Shown: piece by piece, positions 33,803 to 43,119 of the stretch | Numbering within the stretch: position 1 is the stretch's first letter | Layout: every line of letters begins with the position of its first letter | Source of the DNA: Desulfoscipio geothermicus DSM 3669 | GTDB lineage: Bacteria > Bacillota > Desulfotomaculia > Desulfotomaculales > Desulfallaceae | Assembly: GCF_900115975.1 (NCBI RefSeq) | Contig: NZ_FOYM01000001.1 | Location: 1 to 64,000 of the forward strand | DNA: 64,000 bases | Reading direction: 5' to 3' | Program-made: the position numbers and the translations under genes | The notes under the pieces: model-generated | What the model was told of the DNA's origin: nothing | Databases searched by the model: none | What the model saw: only the letters and a program-made list of their open reading frames with translations

Positions 33803-35572
33803 TTATCTATAATTTTGCTCATTTTTTTTCACCTGGTTTTCTTCATCCATGGCGATTCGCTTGCTGGCCATTTTAACTTCCTGCCGCTCCACGGCGCCCA
33901 TTTCGCCCAGCACGTATTCCGCGATATTAACCGAATGGTCCCCAACCCGTTCCATATTACTCAGCAGGTCCAAAAAGACCGAACCTTCCGTTCCAGTACA
34001 GATTCCTTCGTTCAACCGCATGATGTGACCTTCCCGGAATTCCTTTTCCAGGTTGTCTATGACAACTTCGTTGCGGATCACCTGCCGGGCCATGGACCGG
34101 TCGCCGGTTTCCAGGGCTTTCAGGGCCATTTGCAGGGTTTCTTCGGTCAGTTCGGCCATGGAGCGAATGCTGGCCAGCGCCTCATCCGAAAAATTAATTT
34201 TGTGCTCCACGCTGTAAACACTGAGTTCCACGATATTGTCCGCGTGATCGCCGATCCTTTCCAGATCGCTGACCGCCTGCAACAAGGTTTGGGCATAATT
34301 GGCCTGATCTTCCGTAATATTTCGGTTGGAAGACACTTTGACCAGGTAGTCGGTGATGGTACCATCCAACCGGTTGATCAATTCCTCCTTTTGCTCCAGA
34401 TACATGGGATTTAATTCCTTGTTCCTGGGGTTGAAGAAAAAACGCACCGATTCACCGAAAAATTCCCGGGCGTGCCGCCCCATGCGCAGTGTTTCCTGGG
34501 TGGCCTGCCCCAACGCCACTGCAGGGTTGGCCAACAGGCGCGGTTCCAGGTAACGGGGTTCCATGACAAACTGGGCGTCCTTGCCCGGCACGATTTTACT
34601 TACCGCCCACGCCAGGTAAGCAACAAACGGAAGCTGAATCAAGGTATTGGTTATATTGAACATCCCGTGGGTCTGGGCAATCTGCATGCGGATATTCAGC
34701 GTTTCCCAGGTACCCTCGAAACCGGGCAGCAGTACAAACACATAATTTGTTGCCAGGCGAACCAGTTCCGGGAAGATGCCCAGCATAGCCAAAGGCAGGA
34801 AAATGGCGGTGCCGCTCAGATTAAACAAAGTATGGGTCAGCGCCGCACGGCGCGCCGCGACGGTGGTGCCTATCGAAGCCAACAGCGCCGTCACCGTGGT
34901 GCCGATGTTGTCCCCGAACAATATGGGCACCGCTTGCTGGTAAGTCACCGCGCCCTGGTCGGCCAGTTCCTGCAGCACACCGATGGTGGCGCTGCTGCTC
35001 TGTACTATTACTGTAAAAACAGTGCCGATGGCCACCCCCAGCAAGGGATTGTCTTCCACGCCGGTCATCAAGTTTAAAAACATGTCCAAATTTTTCAAGG
35101 GTTTCAAACCATGCCCCATGACACTCATGCCGTAAAACAGCATACCGAAACCAAAAATAACCTGCCCCACGTTGGCAACCTTCTTATTTTTTATAAAAAA
35201 CAACATGATTACGCCGGCAGCGATAATGGGCAGGGCATAATGTTCCAGCTTGAACCCGATCAGGTAGGCCGTCAAGGTGGTGCCGATGTTGGCGCCCATG
35301 ATTATACCGATGGCCTGCCGCAGGGTCAACAGCCCGGCGTTGACCAGACCGACGGTCAAAACCGTAGTCCCGCTGCTGCTCTGGATCAAAGCGGTAACCA
35401 GCGCGCCGGTGATCACCCCGCGCAGCGGCGTCTTGGTTCCCTTCTCGAGGAACTCCCGCATGCGCTCGCCGGCGACATTCTGTAACCCCTCCGACATGTA
35501 CTTGATGCCGAACAAGAAAATCCCCAGGCCGCCCAGCGCATAGAATAATATGTCCTGAACCGATAAAGACAT
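33803..35572 (-). CDS. Na+/phosphate symporter with PhoU-like C-terminus
   Basis: 589 residues. Two inverted repeats of about four helices each, with the signature QSSS motifs (ALIQSSSGTTVLTVGLVNAG, ~60; VIVQSSSATIGVLQELADQG, ~190) of the NptA/PNaS family, then a ~230-residue cytoplasmic helical domain resembling PhoU (repeats such as LLQAVSDLERIGDHADNI and LLSNMERVGDHSVNIAEY). The fused PhoU-like part is normal for bacterial members. It imports inorganic phosphate with Na+. The ATG at 35,572, seven bases after GGAGGGA, is preferred to the GTG at 35,587. No pho genes are adjacent. Confidence 0.92.
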   Translation of the reverse strand: MSLSVQDILFYALGGLGIFLFGIKYMSEGLQNVAGERMREFLEKGTKTPLRGVITGALVTALIQSSSGTTVLTVGLVNAGLLTLRQAIGIIMGANIGTTLTAYLIGFKLEHYALPIIAAGVIMLFFIKNKKVANVGQVIFGFGMLFYGMSVMGHGLKPLKNLDMFLNLMTGVEDNPLLGVAIGTVFTVIVQSSSATIGVLQELADQGAVTYQQAVPILFGDNIGTTVTALLASIGTTVAARRAALTHTLFNLSGTAIFLPLAMLGIFPELVRLATNYVFVLLPGFEGTWETLNIRMQIAQTHGMFNITNTLIQLPFVAYLAWAVSKIVPGKDAQFVMEPRYLEPRLLANPAVALGQATQETLRMGRHAREFFGESVRFFFNPRNKELNPMYLEQKEELINRLDGTITDYLVKVSSNRNITEDQANYAQTLLQAVSDLERIGDHADNIVELSVYSVEHKINFSDEALASIRSMAELTEETLQMALKALETGDRSMARQVIRNEVVIDNLEKEFREGHIMRLNEGICTGTEGSVFLDLLSNMERVGDHSVNIAEYVLGEMGAVERQEVKMASKRIAMDEENQVKKNEQNYR

Positions 35573-35801
35573 GGCATGTCCCTCCACAGAGTAGTGATAA
35601 ATTCCACAACCATTCTACCAGATTAAAGATTACTTGCGCATGCCTTTACATTTTCTTTACATACAATTAAACTACTGCGCCGGGCTTAATAAAAACTTAA
35701 CAATATTTTAATATTACGCCCCCGCCCATACAAGCGCATATTTCGGCTTGTGAACTCCTGCGGAGATGAGGTAAACTTTATGGGTACGGGAGTGATTTTT
35801 T

Positions 35802-37718
35802 GTGATTATATTGCAAGCCTCACATATTTATAAATATTACGGTGATGTTCAGGTACTGAACGATGTCAACCTGACCGTGCGGGCGGGTGAAAGGATCGGT
35901 CTGGTGGGACGAAACGGGGCGGGCAAAACCACCCTGCTGAAAATTATGACCGGGCAGCTCTCCGCCGACGCCGGGGAAATAATCAAAGCCAGGCAAACCT
36001 CAGTCGGTTACCTGGCGCAGGATGGAGGGCTGCAGTCAAACCGCACTGTACGGGAAGAAATGCTGCAGGTATTTACCTCCCTCATACAACAGGAAAAGCA
36101 ATTGCGCGAACTTGAAATAAAGATGGGGCTGCCGGAAGTTACGTCCAACCCGGCATTACAGGTCAAAATAACAGCGGAGTACACCGACCTCCGGGAATCC
36201 TTCAGCCGGAACGGGGGATACGGGTACGAAGCCGGCATTCGCAGCGTGCTCCACGGATTGCAGTTCGGCGAGGAATACCATGACATACCGGTAAGCCGGC
36301 TGAGCGGTGGCGAGAAAACACGCCTGGCCCTGGCCAAGCTGCTGCTGGCCAAACCGGAAGTGTTGATTTTGGACGAACCGACGAACTACCTGGACATGGA
36401 AACCATGGGCTGGCTGGAAAAATTTCTGCAAACTTACCCCGGTGCCATACTGGCCGTATCTCATGACCGTTATTTTCTGGATGCCATTGCCGAAACAGTT
36501 TATGAACTGGAGTTCACCCGCCTGACCCGTTACAGCGGCAACTACTCGCGCTATCTGGCACTAAAGGCGGAAGAAATGGAACGCCGTGCCAAACAATATA
36601 AAAAACAACAGGAAGAAATAGCCCGGCTGCAGGATTTTGTGCAGCGCAACATCGCCAGGGCCTCCACCACCGGGCGGGCTAAAAGCAAGCAAAAACTGCT
36701 GGAAAAAATCAAGCCATTGGAAAAACCCGCTATAGATGACAAAAAAATTCACCTGACCCTGGGCGCAGCCAGACAAAGCGGGAAGGAAGTCCTGGAAGTG
36801 AAGGAATTAAGCGTGGGGTACGGTAACCGGCCGGTGGCCCGCAATATAACATTTACCGTATACCGGGGCGAGCGGGTGGCCTTGCTGGGCCCCAACGGCA
36901 CCGGCAAAACCACCCTGCTCAAAACGGCGGCCGGGTTACTGCCGCCGCTGGCCGGCCGGGTGCGTACCGGTTATCACGTGGCCGCGGGTTATTTTGAACA
37001 GGAGCAGCGACAGCTGACCGGGAACAAGCAAATCCTTTATGAATTATGGGACGATTACCCGCACATGGAAGAGCAGGCGGTACGTTCCGTGCTGGGCAGG
37101 TTTCTTTTCACCGGCGAAGATGTGCTGAAAACCGTGAATGACCTGAGCGGGGGCGAGAAGTCCAGACTGGCCCTGGCCAAACTGATCTGCAGCCAAACCA
37201 ACTTCCTGCTGCTGGACGAGCCGACCAGCCACCTGGATATTCTCAGCAACGAGGCCATGGAGGAAGCGCTGCTCAATTACCCGGGCACCATCCTTTTTGT
37301 ATCCCACGACCGTTATTTCATCAATAAAATAGCCACCCGCATTATAGAATTGACCCCGGACGGCGTTAACATCTACCACGGCAATTTTGAGTATTACCAG
37401 CGCAAAAAAGCGGAACAGGCGGCCCTGGTAGAAACCGGCGGCGACGCGCCTTTATCCGAAGCCAAAAAGAATTTCCTCCAGCGCAAGGAAATACAACGGG
37501 AAGCAAGAAAAAAACAGCGCCGGGCGGAACAACTGGAGCAGCTCATCAGCGAAACCGAACAGGCTGTCGCGGACCTGGAGCAGGAACTCTACCGGCCCGA
37601 AGTGTACAACGATCACGCGGTTTACCGGGAAAAAAGTTCCGTCCTGGAAAAACTCCGCGCGGAACTGGAGGACTACCTGGCGGAGTGGGTGGAGCTGGCG
37701 GAAGAAAACAGCGGGTAA
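35802..37718 (+). CDS. ABC-F family ATPase (ribosome-associated)
   Basis: 638 residues, two ABC ATPase domains and no membrane helices. Walker A motifs GRNGAGKTT (~38) and GPNGTGKTT (~364), signatures LSGGEKTRLALAK (~167) and LSGGEKSRLALAK (~448), Walker B VLILDEPTNYLD and FLLLDEPTSHLD. The inter-domain linker is Lys/Gln-rich (~250-310), and a C-terminal coiled coil (~545-635) is present. This layout is that of YdiF/Uup-type ABC-F proteins, which act on ribosomes in translation rescue or, in some, antibiotic protection. GTG start after GGGAG. It stands alone. Confidence 0.92.
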   Translation: MIILQASHIYKYYGDVQVLNDVNLTVRAGERIGLVGRNGAGKTTLLKIMTGQLSADAGEIIKARQTSVGYLAQDGGLQSNRTVREEMLQVFTSLIQQEKQLRELEIKMGLPEVTSNPALQVKITAEYTDLRESFSRNGGYGYEAGIRSVLHGLQFGEEYHDIPVSRLSGGEKTRLALAKLLLAKPEVLILDEPTNYLDMETMGWLEKFLQTYPGAILAVSHDRYFLDAIAETVYELEFTRLTRYSGNYSRYLALKAEEMERRAKQYKKQQEEIARLQDFVQRNIARASTTGRAKSKQKLLEKIKPLEKPAIDDKKIHLTLGAARQSGKEVLEVKELSVGYGNRPVARNITFTVYRGERVALLGPNGTGKTTLLKTAAGLLPPLAGRVRTGYHVAAGYFEQEQRQLTGNKQILYELWDDYPHMEEQAVRSVLGRFLFTGEDVLKTVNDLSGGEKSRLALAKLICSQTNFLLLDEPTSHLDILSNEAMEEALLNYPGTILFVSHDRYFINKIATRIIELTPDGVNIYHGNFEYYQRKKAEQAALVETGGDAPLSEAKKNFLQRKEIQREARKKQRRAEQLEQLISETEQAVADLEQELYRPEVYNDHAVYREKSSVLEKLRAELEDYLAEWVELAEENSG

Positions 37719-37760
37719 TTAACTTGCGGTACAATATACGCGAGGTTGATAGTCTGAACT

Positions 37761-37886
37761 AAAAAGGGGACTGGCTCTTTTTTCGCTTTTTGAAAAAAGT
37801 GCCTGTCCCCTTTTTAGTTCTTTTTTCGCTTTTTGAAAAAAGTGCCTGTCCCCTTTTTTGCCTGGCTCCGGTAAAAGGGGGACAGA
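37761..37886. repeat. REP-like hairpin array, copy 4
   Basis: AAAAAGGGGACTGGC with a CTTTTTTCGC/GAAAAAAG arm and AAGTGCCTGTCCCC, nearly identical to array 1 at 3.4 kb, plus a second half unit. It follows the ABC-F gene and adjoins the other repeat family at 37,938. Confidence 0.85.
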
Positions 37887-37937
37887 CCTTAATGCCGCTA
37901 TCGCGGCACCAGCAAAAGGATGAAAAAGTCTGCTGGG

Positions 37938-38143
37938 GGGCCGGTGGCTCCCCGCAAGAGATGTACGAAAGCGCCGGTAACAGCACCCGGCGAAGTACCG
38001 GTCAAAACCGGACGAGCGGGCGTGATGCCCGCGAGAGCCCGAACTGAGCTAGGATGGCGAATTGAGGGCGGTCCGGTTTTGACCGGTGCAAGCCGTTGGT
38101 GCTGTCGGTGCTGAAGTTCTGAACGCAGCGGGGACCACCGGCC
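37938..38143 (+). repeat. GGTGG/CCACC-ended repeat, copy 1
   Basis: A 206-bp element with ends GGCCGGTGGCTCCCCGC and GCGGGGACCACCGGCC. Inside, CCGGTCAAAACCGGAC pairs with GTCCGGTTTTGACCGG, enclosing a CGGGCG/TGCCCG hairpin. Its ends and subterminal parts (CCCCGCAAG, GCGCCGGTAAC, GAACGCAGCGGGGACCACC) recur inverted at 58,091-58,342 and in a short version at 61,560-61,621. There is no coding capacity. Confidence 0.7.
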
Positions 38144-38164
38144 CTAAAAGGAAGATACCAATCT

Positions 38165-38806
38165 TTAAGACAGTCCTTTCAATACCCTGACCAAATCAGC
38201 CCAGGTTTCCACCAAAAAATCCGGCCCGGCGACCTCCAGCTCCGCACGGGACGCCATACCCCAGGTCACCCCCACGGTAATCACCCCGGCATTGCGCCCC
38301 GATTCAATATCAAAATAACTGTCACCTACGAATACCGTCTGCTCCGGTGCGGCACCGAACTTTTCCATACCGCGCCGCACCGGCTCGGCGTCGGGTTTGG
38401 GCTTTTCCACATCTTCCAGAGTAACCAGATGATCCAGGTAACGCCCCAGGCCGGTGATGGCGATACCCCGCTCCGCCATGGGCCGGCGCTTTGAGGTCAC
38501 CACTCCCACGCCCTTGACCAGAGGCTTGATTTCCGCCAGAGTTTCCGGCGCCCCGGGAAAAACCTTGATATATTCATCATGAATCTCCAGCTGGTATTTT
38601 ATGTAGCAATCAAACAACTCCTGCCACCTTTCCCCGGCGAACTGCCGGCAGGCATCGCGCAGGGGCAGTCCCACCGTTTTCATCACCGCCCCGTTTTCCC
38701 ACGGAATGTCCATGGTTTCAAAAACATGGCGAAAGGTCGTTTCAATAAGAGGCAGCGAATCCAGTAAAGTACCGTCCAGGTCAAAGAGCACGTAATCCCT
38801 AAGCAT
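38165..38806 (-). CDS. HAD-superfamily phosphatase (PGP/PpaX-like)
   Basis: 213 residues. The HAD motifs are intact: I LFDLDGTLLDS (nucleophile Asp9 and acid Asp11), II VVTSKR, III Lys in VEKPKPD, IV VFVGDSYFDIESG. A helical cap at ~15-85 makes it type C1, as in phosphoglycolate phosphatase and pyrophosphatase PpaX. The substrate cannot be told from the motifs. AGGAG lies before the ATG. It is a single gene and the region between it and the next gene carries a promoter for the opposite strand. Confidence 0.85.
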   Translation of the reverse strand: MLRDYVLFDLDGTLLDSLPLIETTFRHVFETMDIPWENGAVMKTVGLPLRDACRQFAGERWQELFDCYIKYQLEIHDEYIKVFPGAPETLAEIKPLVKGVGVVTSKRRPMAERGIAITGLGRYLDHLVTLEDVEKPKPDAEPVRRGMEKFGAAPEQTVFVGDSYFDIESGRNAGVITVGVTWGMASRAELEVAGPDFLVETWADLVRVLKGLS

Positions 38807-38917
38807 GGTTCATCTCCTATCTGCAAAAAAGTTTTTTACACAAGGCTAATTATAACAAACCCGGTAATAGATGGCTATTGCTTTATCATACAAAAACATT
38901 AAATATATAACTTTACT

Positions 38918-38945
38918 TTGGTTCCTTGTCCCCGCATGGTATAAT
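38918..38945 (+). promoter_or_regulatory. Promoter candidate for the YlbF-family gene
   Basis: TTGGTT, 16 bases, TATAAT (38,940-38,945), giving a leader of about 90 bases before the start codon. Confidence 0.4.
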
Positions 38946-39039
38946 ACACCTGTGCGGTATTCCCGGCGCATATAGGAAATAGCTCTTCACCCCGTGTTCC
39001 GGTATGCACGCTTGAAAAATATCAAAGGAGGCGAAATAT

Positions 39040-39384
39040 ATGTCCAGTGACGTATTTGAAAAAGCCAGGGCCCTGGGCCGGAGCATTGTAGAATCAGAAG
39101 AGTTCAAAGAAGTACAAAAATGTGAAAACGCAATGATCGGCAATCCCGACGCCCAGGCTCTGCTGAAAAAGTTTCATGAACTGCAGCAAGCGCAAAAGGA
39201 AAAACAGAAAAAAGGACAATCCCTGACCAAGGAAGAAGCCAGGGATTTCGAACAGGTACAGCTCAAAATCGTGGAGAATAAAACCATCAAGGCCTTTTCA
39301 GACGCGCAGGAAAAATTTCAAAACATGATGAACGAGGTCATGAAAATCATCAAGGAATCGGGTATGAAAGCAGTCAAGGAATAA
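39040..39384 (+). CDS. YlbF/YmcA-family protein
   Basis: 114 residues, almost entirely helical and charged (VFEKARALGRSIVESEEF, then EEARDFEQVQLKIVENKTI). This fits the YlbF/YmcA family, whose Bacillus members form the Y-complex that modulates RNase Y and affects sporulation and competence. In anaerobic Firmicutes single members of the family are common and their role is not defined. AAAGGAGG lies before the ATG. A terminator follows at once, so it is monocistronic. Confidence 0.8.
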   Translation: MSSDVFEKARALGRSIVESEEFKEVQKCENAMIGNPDAQALLKKFHELQQAQKEKQKKGQSLTKEEARDFEQVQLKIVENKTIKAFSDAQEKFQNMMNEVMKIIKESGMKAVKE

Positions 39385-39412
39385 AGGCGGGAGTGTCCCG
39401 CCTCTTTAATTA
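39385..39412 (+). terminator. Terminator of the YlbF-family gene
   Basis: GGCGGGA pairs with TCCCGCC around GTG, followed by TCTTTAATT. Confidence 0.8.
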
Positions 39413-39461
39413 AGCCCGTTAGTTCAGCGCTGTTTCTCAACAATAACCGGGAGGTTGAACA

Positions 39462-39977
39462 ATGTCCATCATTAAAGAAGCCGAGTTACCGGGTCTGGGA
39501 AAAAAATTTGAAATTTCCCTGGAAAACGGCGACCGGGTGGCCGTGGTCATTCACGACGAAGGAACCAGGGAAGTATACTATTTCCCGGAAGGCGAAGACG
39601 ACCCCCTTTCCGGCGTCACCATGACCGACCAGGAAGCCAGGCAGGTCGGCTCCATTATCAGCGGTTCTTTCTACCAGCCGCGGGTGCTGGAAAAACTGGA
39701 AACAGCCGTGGCGGAATTAAAGATCGAATGGCTGGAAGTGCGGGACAATTCTCCGGTCGCCGGCAAGAATATCGGAGAACTGGGCCTCAGGAAAAATCAC
39801 AGCATCACCGTCATTGCCGTCATTGAGGACAAACGAAAAGGCAAAACCCTCATTAATCCCGGTCCGTCATATGTTTTTACACCGGGACATACCGTTGTGG
39901 CGGCAGGCACAAAGGATAAAATGAAACAATTTGAAGAACTGTTGCAAAAAAGCCCGGCAGAGGAAGATGACCGTTGA
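39462..39977 (+). CDS. khtT: KhtT-type regulatory subunit of a K+/H+ antiporter
   Basis: 171 residues. An N-terminal ~75-residue domain (KKFEISLENGDRVAVVIHDE, then REVYYFPEGEDDP) and a C-terminal RCK_C/TrkA-C domain (~85-160: EWLEVRDNSPVAGKNIGELG, then PGPSYVFTPGHTVVAAGT) match Bacillus KhtT. That protein binds nucleotide or senses pH to gate the partner antiporter. The stop overlaps the start of the antiporter gene (TTGA), so the two are translationally coupled. A good GGGAGG site precedes the ATG. Confidence 0.9.
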   Translation: MSIIKEAELPGLGKKFEISLENGDRVAVVIHDEGTREVYYFPEGEDDPLSGVTMTDQEARQVGSIISGSFYQPRVLEKLETAVAELKIEWLEVRDNSPVAGKNIGELGLRKNHSITVIAVIEDKRKGKTLINPGPSYVFTPGHTVVAAGTKDKMKQFEELLQKSPAEEDDR

Positions 39978-41200
39978 GCCCCAATATGATTTTAAATTTG
40001 GGCCTGGCATTTACTTTCATCAGTCTGGCCATATATATTTCCAATAAAATCAAATTCTCTTCCATCCCCTTTTTAATTTTGGTCGGTATGCTAGTGGGCC
40101 CGCACGCTCCGGAGGTGTCCGGCATCTCACTGGCGCTGGTGCAGCGCACCGAATCCATAGACTTGCTCTCCCGGCTGGGTGTTTTACTGATGCTCTTTTA
40201 CCTGGGGCTGGAATTTTCCGCCGGCAAGCTGGCCGCCACCGGTCCGGCTCTGTTTAAGGGCGGCACCGTTTACGTGGGCTTGAACTTCGTGCGCGGGCTG
40301 GTTTTCGGCCGGCTGTTCTTTCAAAACTGGCCGGAGGCATTTGTGGTGGCCGGTATCACGGGCATTTCCAGCAGCGCCATAATCACAAAATTATTAGTTG
40401 ATTTAAAAAGAACCGCCAACCCGGAAACGGAATTTATATTGGGCATCATGGTGTTTGAGGATGTTTTTCTGGCTATTTACCTTTCGGTGCTTTCCGGGCT
40501 TCTGTTCAGCGGCGGGCATTTGGCGGCATGGGATATAATCCCCGGCATTGCGTTGATTTTCCTGTTCATCATTTCCATCATAGTACTGGGGCGGCGCATC
40601 GGGGCGCTGCTGGAGCCCAGGCTGTCCATCAAGTCGGCGGAAAGTTTCGTGGTCATCGTGTTTACCATGCTGCTGTTAACCGCCGTGCTGGTGGAAACCA
40701 TCCACATCGCCGAGGCCATCGGAGCGCTGCTGCTGGGACTGGTGCTGGCGGAGACCGTCCACTCCAAGCGGGTGATTCAATTCATTACCCCCATGCGGGA
40801 CCTTTTTGGCGCCGTTTTTTTCTTCGCTTTCGGGCTGGAAATAGATTACCGGCTTTTCGGCAACGCCGTTTACATCACCCTGGCTGCCGTGCTGATGACG
40901 GTGTTGGGCAACATTTTCACCGGATTACTGGCTTCCTGGCTGGCCGGCTATAAAGCCAGGCGCGGTTTTAACGTGGCCTTCACCATCATCGCCCGGGGCG
41001 AATTCGCCGTCATCGTGGCCAGCCTCGCCGTAACCGCCGGGGTCAGCCAGGTGTTACCCGCTTTCGCCGCCCTGTACGTTTTAATTTTAGCCTTTATCAG
41101 CCCGGTGCTGGCCAAACAATCCCGCAGTTTTTACCAGGCCTATACCAGGGTGGTTGACTTGATTCCCCGGCCGGGAGTATCTTCCGGCAAAGAAAATTAG
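39974..41200 (+). CDS. khtU: KhtU-type K+(NH4+)/H+ antiporter, CPA2 family
   Basis: 408 residues, about 12-13 helices. CPA2 features: LLSRLGVLLMLFYLGLEFS (~57), TGISSSAIITKLLVDLK (~130), LLGLVLAETVHSKRVI, FFFAFGLEIDYRLF and FTIIARGEFAVIVASLAVTAG. It exports K+ in exchange for protons in the membrane. There is no fused TrkA domain; that function is supplied by the adjacent KhtT. TTG start overlapping the khtT stop. A terminator follows, shared with the convergent DASS gene. Confidence 0.9.
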   Translation: MSPNMILNLGLAFTFISLAIYISNKIKFSSIPFLILVGMLVGPHAPEVSGISLALVQRTESIDLLSRLGVLLMLFYLGLEFSAGKLAATGPALFKGGTVYVGLNFVRGLVFGRLFFQNWPEAFVVAGITGISSSAIITKLLVDLKRTANPETEFILGIMVFEDVFLAIYLSVLSGLLFSGGHLAAWDIIPGIALIFLFIISIIVLGRRIGALLEPRLSIKSAESFVVIVFTMLLLTAVLVETIHIAEAIGALLLGLVLAETVHSKRVIQFITPMRDLFGAVFFFAFGLEIDYRLFGNAVYITLAAVLMTVLGNIFTGLLASWLAGYKARRGFNVAFTIIARGEFAVIVASLAVTAGVSQVLPAFAALYVLILAFISPVLAKQSRSFYQAYTRVVDLIPRPGVSSGKEN

Positions 41201-41227
41201 TAAGTATTAAATTTTAAAGCACAGACA

Positions 41228-41262
41228 AAAACCGCCCCGTTGACGGAGCGGTTTACTTTTTC
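41228..41262. terminator. Terminator between khtU and the second DASS gene
   Basis: AAACCGC pairs with GCGGTTT with an inner CCGTTGACGG part, followed by ACTTTTTC on the plus strand; A-rich flanks give T on the minus strand. Confidence 0.75.
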
Positions 41263-41297
41263 ATTATACAGGTTACCACAGTTTGTATGCCGGAATT

Positions 41298-42821
41298 TTA
41301 CCAGATGCCGAGGATTTTCCACCAGAACCCCGCCAGGCCGAAAATGACCAGGACCAGGGAAACCAGGAACAGCACGGAACCCGCCTTCAGGTAATCCGAA
41401 GCCTTTAGATACCCGGGGCCGTACACAATGGCGTTGGCCGGGGTGCCGATAATCAACAGGTAGGCAAAAGCCGCGCCCAGAGAGGTAGATATACCGATGG
41501 CAAACGGTGATGTTTTGGCCAGGTCAGCCACCTGCAGCAGGATGGGACCCAGCACAGCCACGGTGGGGCCGTCGGCCATGGTATTGGTGGTAATCGCCGT
41601 GATGGCGGTGGTGGCCGCCAGCAACGGCAAGCCCGACTTGATCCCCAAAGCGCTTGCCAGGGCCAGGAAGTTCTGGGCCAACCACATGGCGGCACCGGTA
41701 CTGGCCAGCATGGCTCCCATGGAAATGGCGCCCGCGTACAGCAACACCACGCCCCACTGGGTTTGTTCCTGCAAGTACTTCCAATCCACCAGGCCGAGAA
41801 TCATTGCCAACACGGCACCCATAATAGCAATGTTACCCAACCCCAGGTGCTCGCTGGCGGTGATCCAGAGCACCAGCACCGTGAGGAAGAGCACCAGGGC
41901 CATCTTGGCCTGGGCGGTCATGGGCCCGGCCGAAGCCATTTCCTTTTTAATTTCTTCCACTGCTTTGGATAAATCGGTTACTTCAGGTTTAAACACTTTG
42001 GTGAGCCAGAACGTAACAAACGGAATCATGATAATGGTGAACGGCATACACATAAGCAACCATTGGCCATAACTTATGCTAATATCATATTTGTAAAGAA
42101 AACCGATCATCAGCGCGTTCCGGGCTCCACCGGACGGTGACGCCAGACCGCCGATAACACAACCGTAAGCAATGGCAAGCATCAGCAGTTTACCCAACCG
42201 GGGCACCTTGTTGATGCCGCCGGACAGCGATACAATACCCATACCCACGGGCAGCATAATGGTGGCGGTAGCGTGTTCCGAAATAAAACCGGCGCTGAAG
42301 GCGCAGAAAGTAGTGATCCCCAATACCACGCGGTTTACTTTGGTTCCCGCGACGTTCAATATGGCCAGCGCAATCTTGTTGTGGATATTATGCTTGACAA
42401 GCATGGCGCCGATCATGAGCGCACCCATAATGAAGCCGACGGCGTCGTTCATGAATGTCTTCGGCACATCACGGAATGAAGAGAGCCCCATGACCACCTG
42501 ATATGAACCAATGATCAGAGCCACCGCCGGCAGAGGAATCGCCTCGGTGAAGAAACAAATCACTACAAAGGCCATCAGGCCGACGGCGTATTTACCCTGT
42601 ACGGACAGTCCCTCCGGCGTGGGCATCAGGCAGATGGCCGCAGCCACCGCGGCAGCCAGCAAAAACCATTTTCTCTCACTAAAGAATTGAGCCAGAAAAC
42701 TTTGGGACTTACTCTCCAGTCCCGCAACCTGTTGTTCAGCGTGGGCTTTCAAAGCCAACCCCCCCAACTCTAGTTTTAACCTGAACAAGTTTATCACCGG
42801 ATTAATGACCGGCACCGACAT
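41298..42821 (-). CDS. SLC13/DASS-family transporter, second copy
   Basis: 507 residues from the ATG at 42,821, which has no evident binding site. A TTG at 42,752, six bases after GGGGGGG, would give 484 residues beginning LKAHAEQQVAG and is the better start. About eleven helices; the family core is clear (CFFTEAIPLPAVALIIGSYQ, then GFIMGALMIGAML). The usual Ser-Asn-Thr motifs are SEHA (ISEHATATIMLPVGMG) and ADG (TTNTMADGPTVAVLGP), the same substitutions as in the 4.5-6.1 kb transporter. The substrate is therefore uncertain; sulfate, another oxyanion or a dicarboxylate are all possible. A CRP/FNR-type dyad lies 87 bases upstream of the ATG. Confidence 0.88.
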   Translation of the reverse strand: MSVPVINPVINLFRLKLELGGLALKAHAEQQVAGLESKSQSFLAQFFSERKWFLLAAAVAAAICLMPTPEGLSVQGKYAVGLMAFVVICFFTEAIPLPAVALIIGSYQVVMGLSSFRDVPKTFMNDAVGFIMGALMIGAMLVKHNIHNKIALAILNVAGTKVNRVVLGITTFCAFSAGFISEHATATIMLPVGMGIVSLSGGINKVPRLGKLLMLAIAYGCVIGGLASPSGGARNALMIGFLYKYDISISYGQWLLMCMPFTIIMIPFVTFWLTKVFKPEVTDLSKAVEEIKKEMASAGPMTAQAKMALVLFLTVLVLWITASEHLGLGNIAIMGAVLAMILGLVDWKYLQEQTQWGVVLLYAGAISMGAMLASTGAAMWLAQNFLALASALGIKSGLPLLAATTAITAITTNTMADGPTVAVLGPILLQVADLAKTSPFAIGISTSLGAAFAYLLIIGTPANAIVYGPGYLKASDYLKAGSVLFLVSLVLVIFGLAGFWWKILGIW

Positions 42822-42907
42822 TCAGACAGCCAAGATTACACTTAATTTCACAAGGCATATTATTAGTCCTAAACTACTTTGTTAGATAATTAACAAATTA
42901 AAATATG

Positions 42908-42921
42908 GTGAAATATATCAC
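42908..42921. promoter_or_regulatory. CRP/FNR-type palindrome upstream of the second DASS gene
   Basis: GTGA-AATATA-TCAC, a perfect TGTGA-N6-TCACA-type core dyad. A second dyad, CACCATGGTG within TTTTGTCACCATGGTGAAAA, lies at 43,090-43,099. Confidence 0.5.
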
Positions 42922-43119
42922 TTTAGTCCTTAAAATAAAGATATGCCTTCTCCCGTTTATCCCCTCCTTTGTTACTACATTTTTGGTCGCCGGCACCATT
43001 CGTTGGCGCAAACCGCTGCTCGAATTTGTGCAATATGTAACTTATTAAGATTATATACGCTGCCGTCGTTTTTGACAACTACTTTTTGTCACCATGGTGA
43101 AAAATTTCAAAAAGAAAGA

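Noticed and set aside
37938-38143. A tRNA or rRNA-like gene in the GC-rich region before the HAD phosphatase
   Set aside because: No cloverleaf or rRNA signature; the sequence is explained by a repeat family with copies at 58.1 and 61.6 kb.
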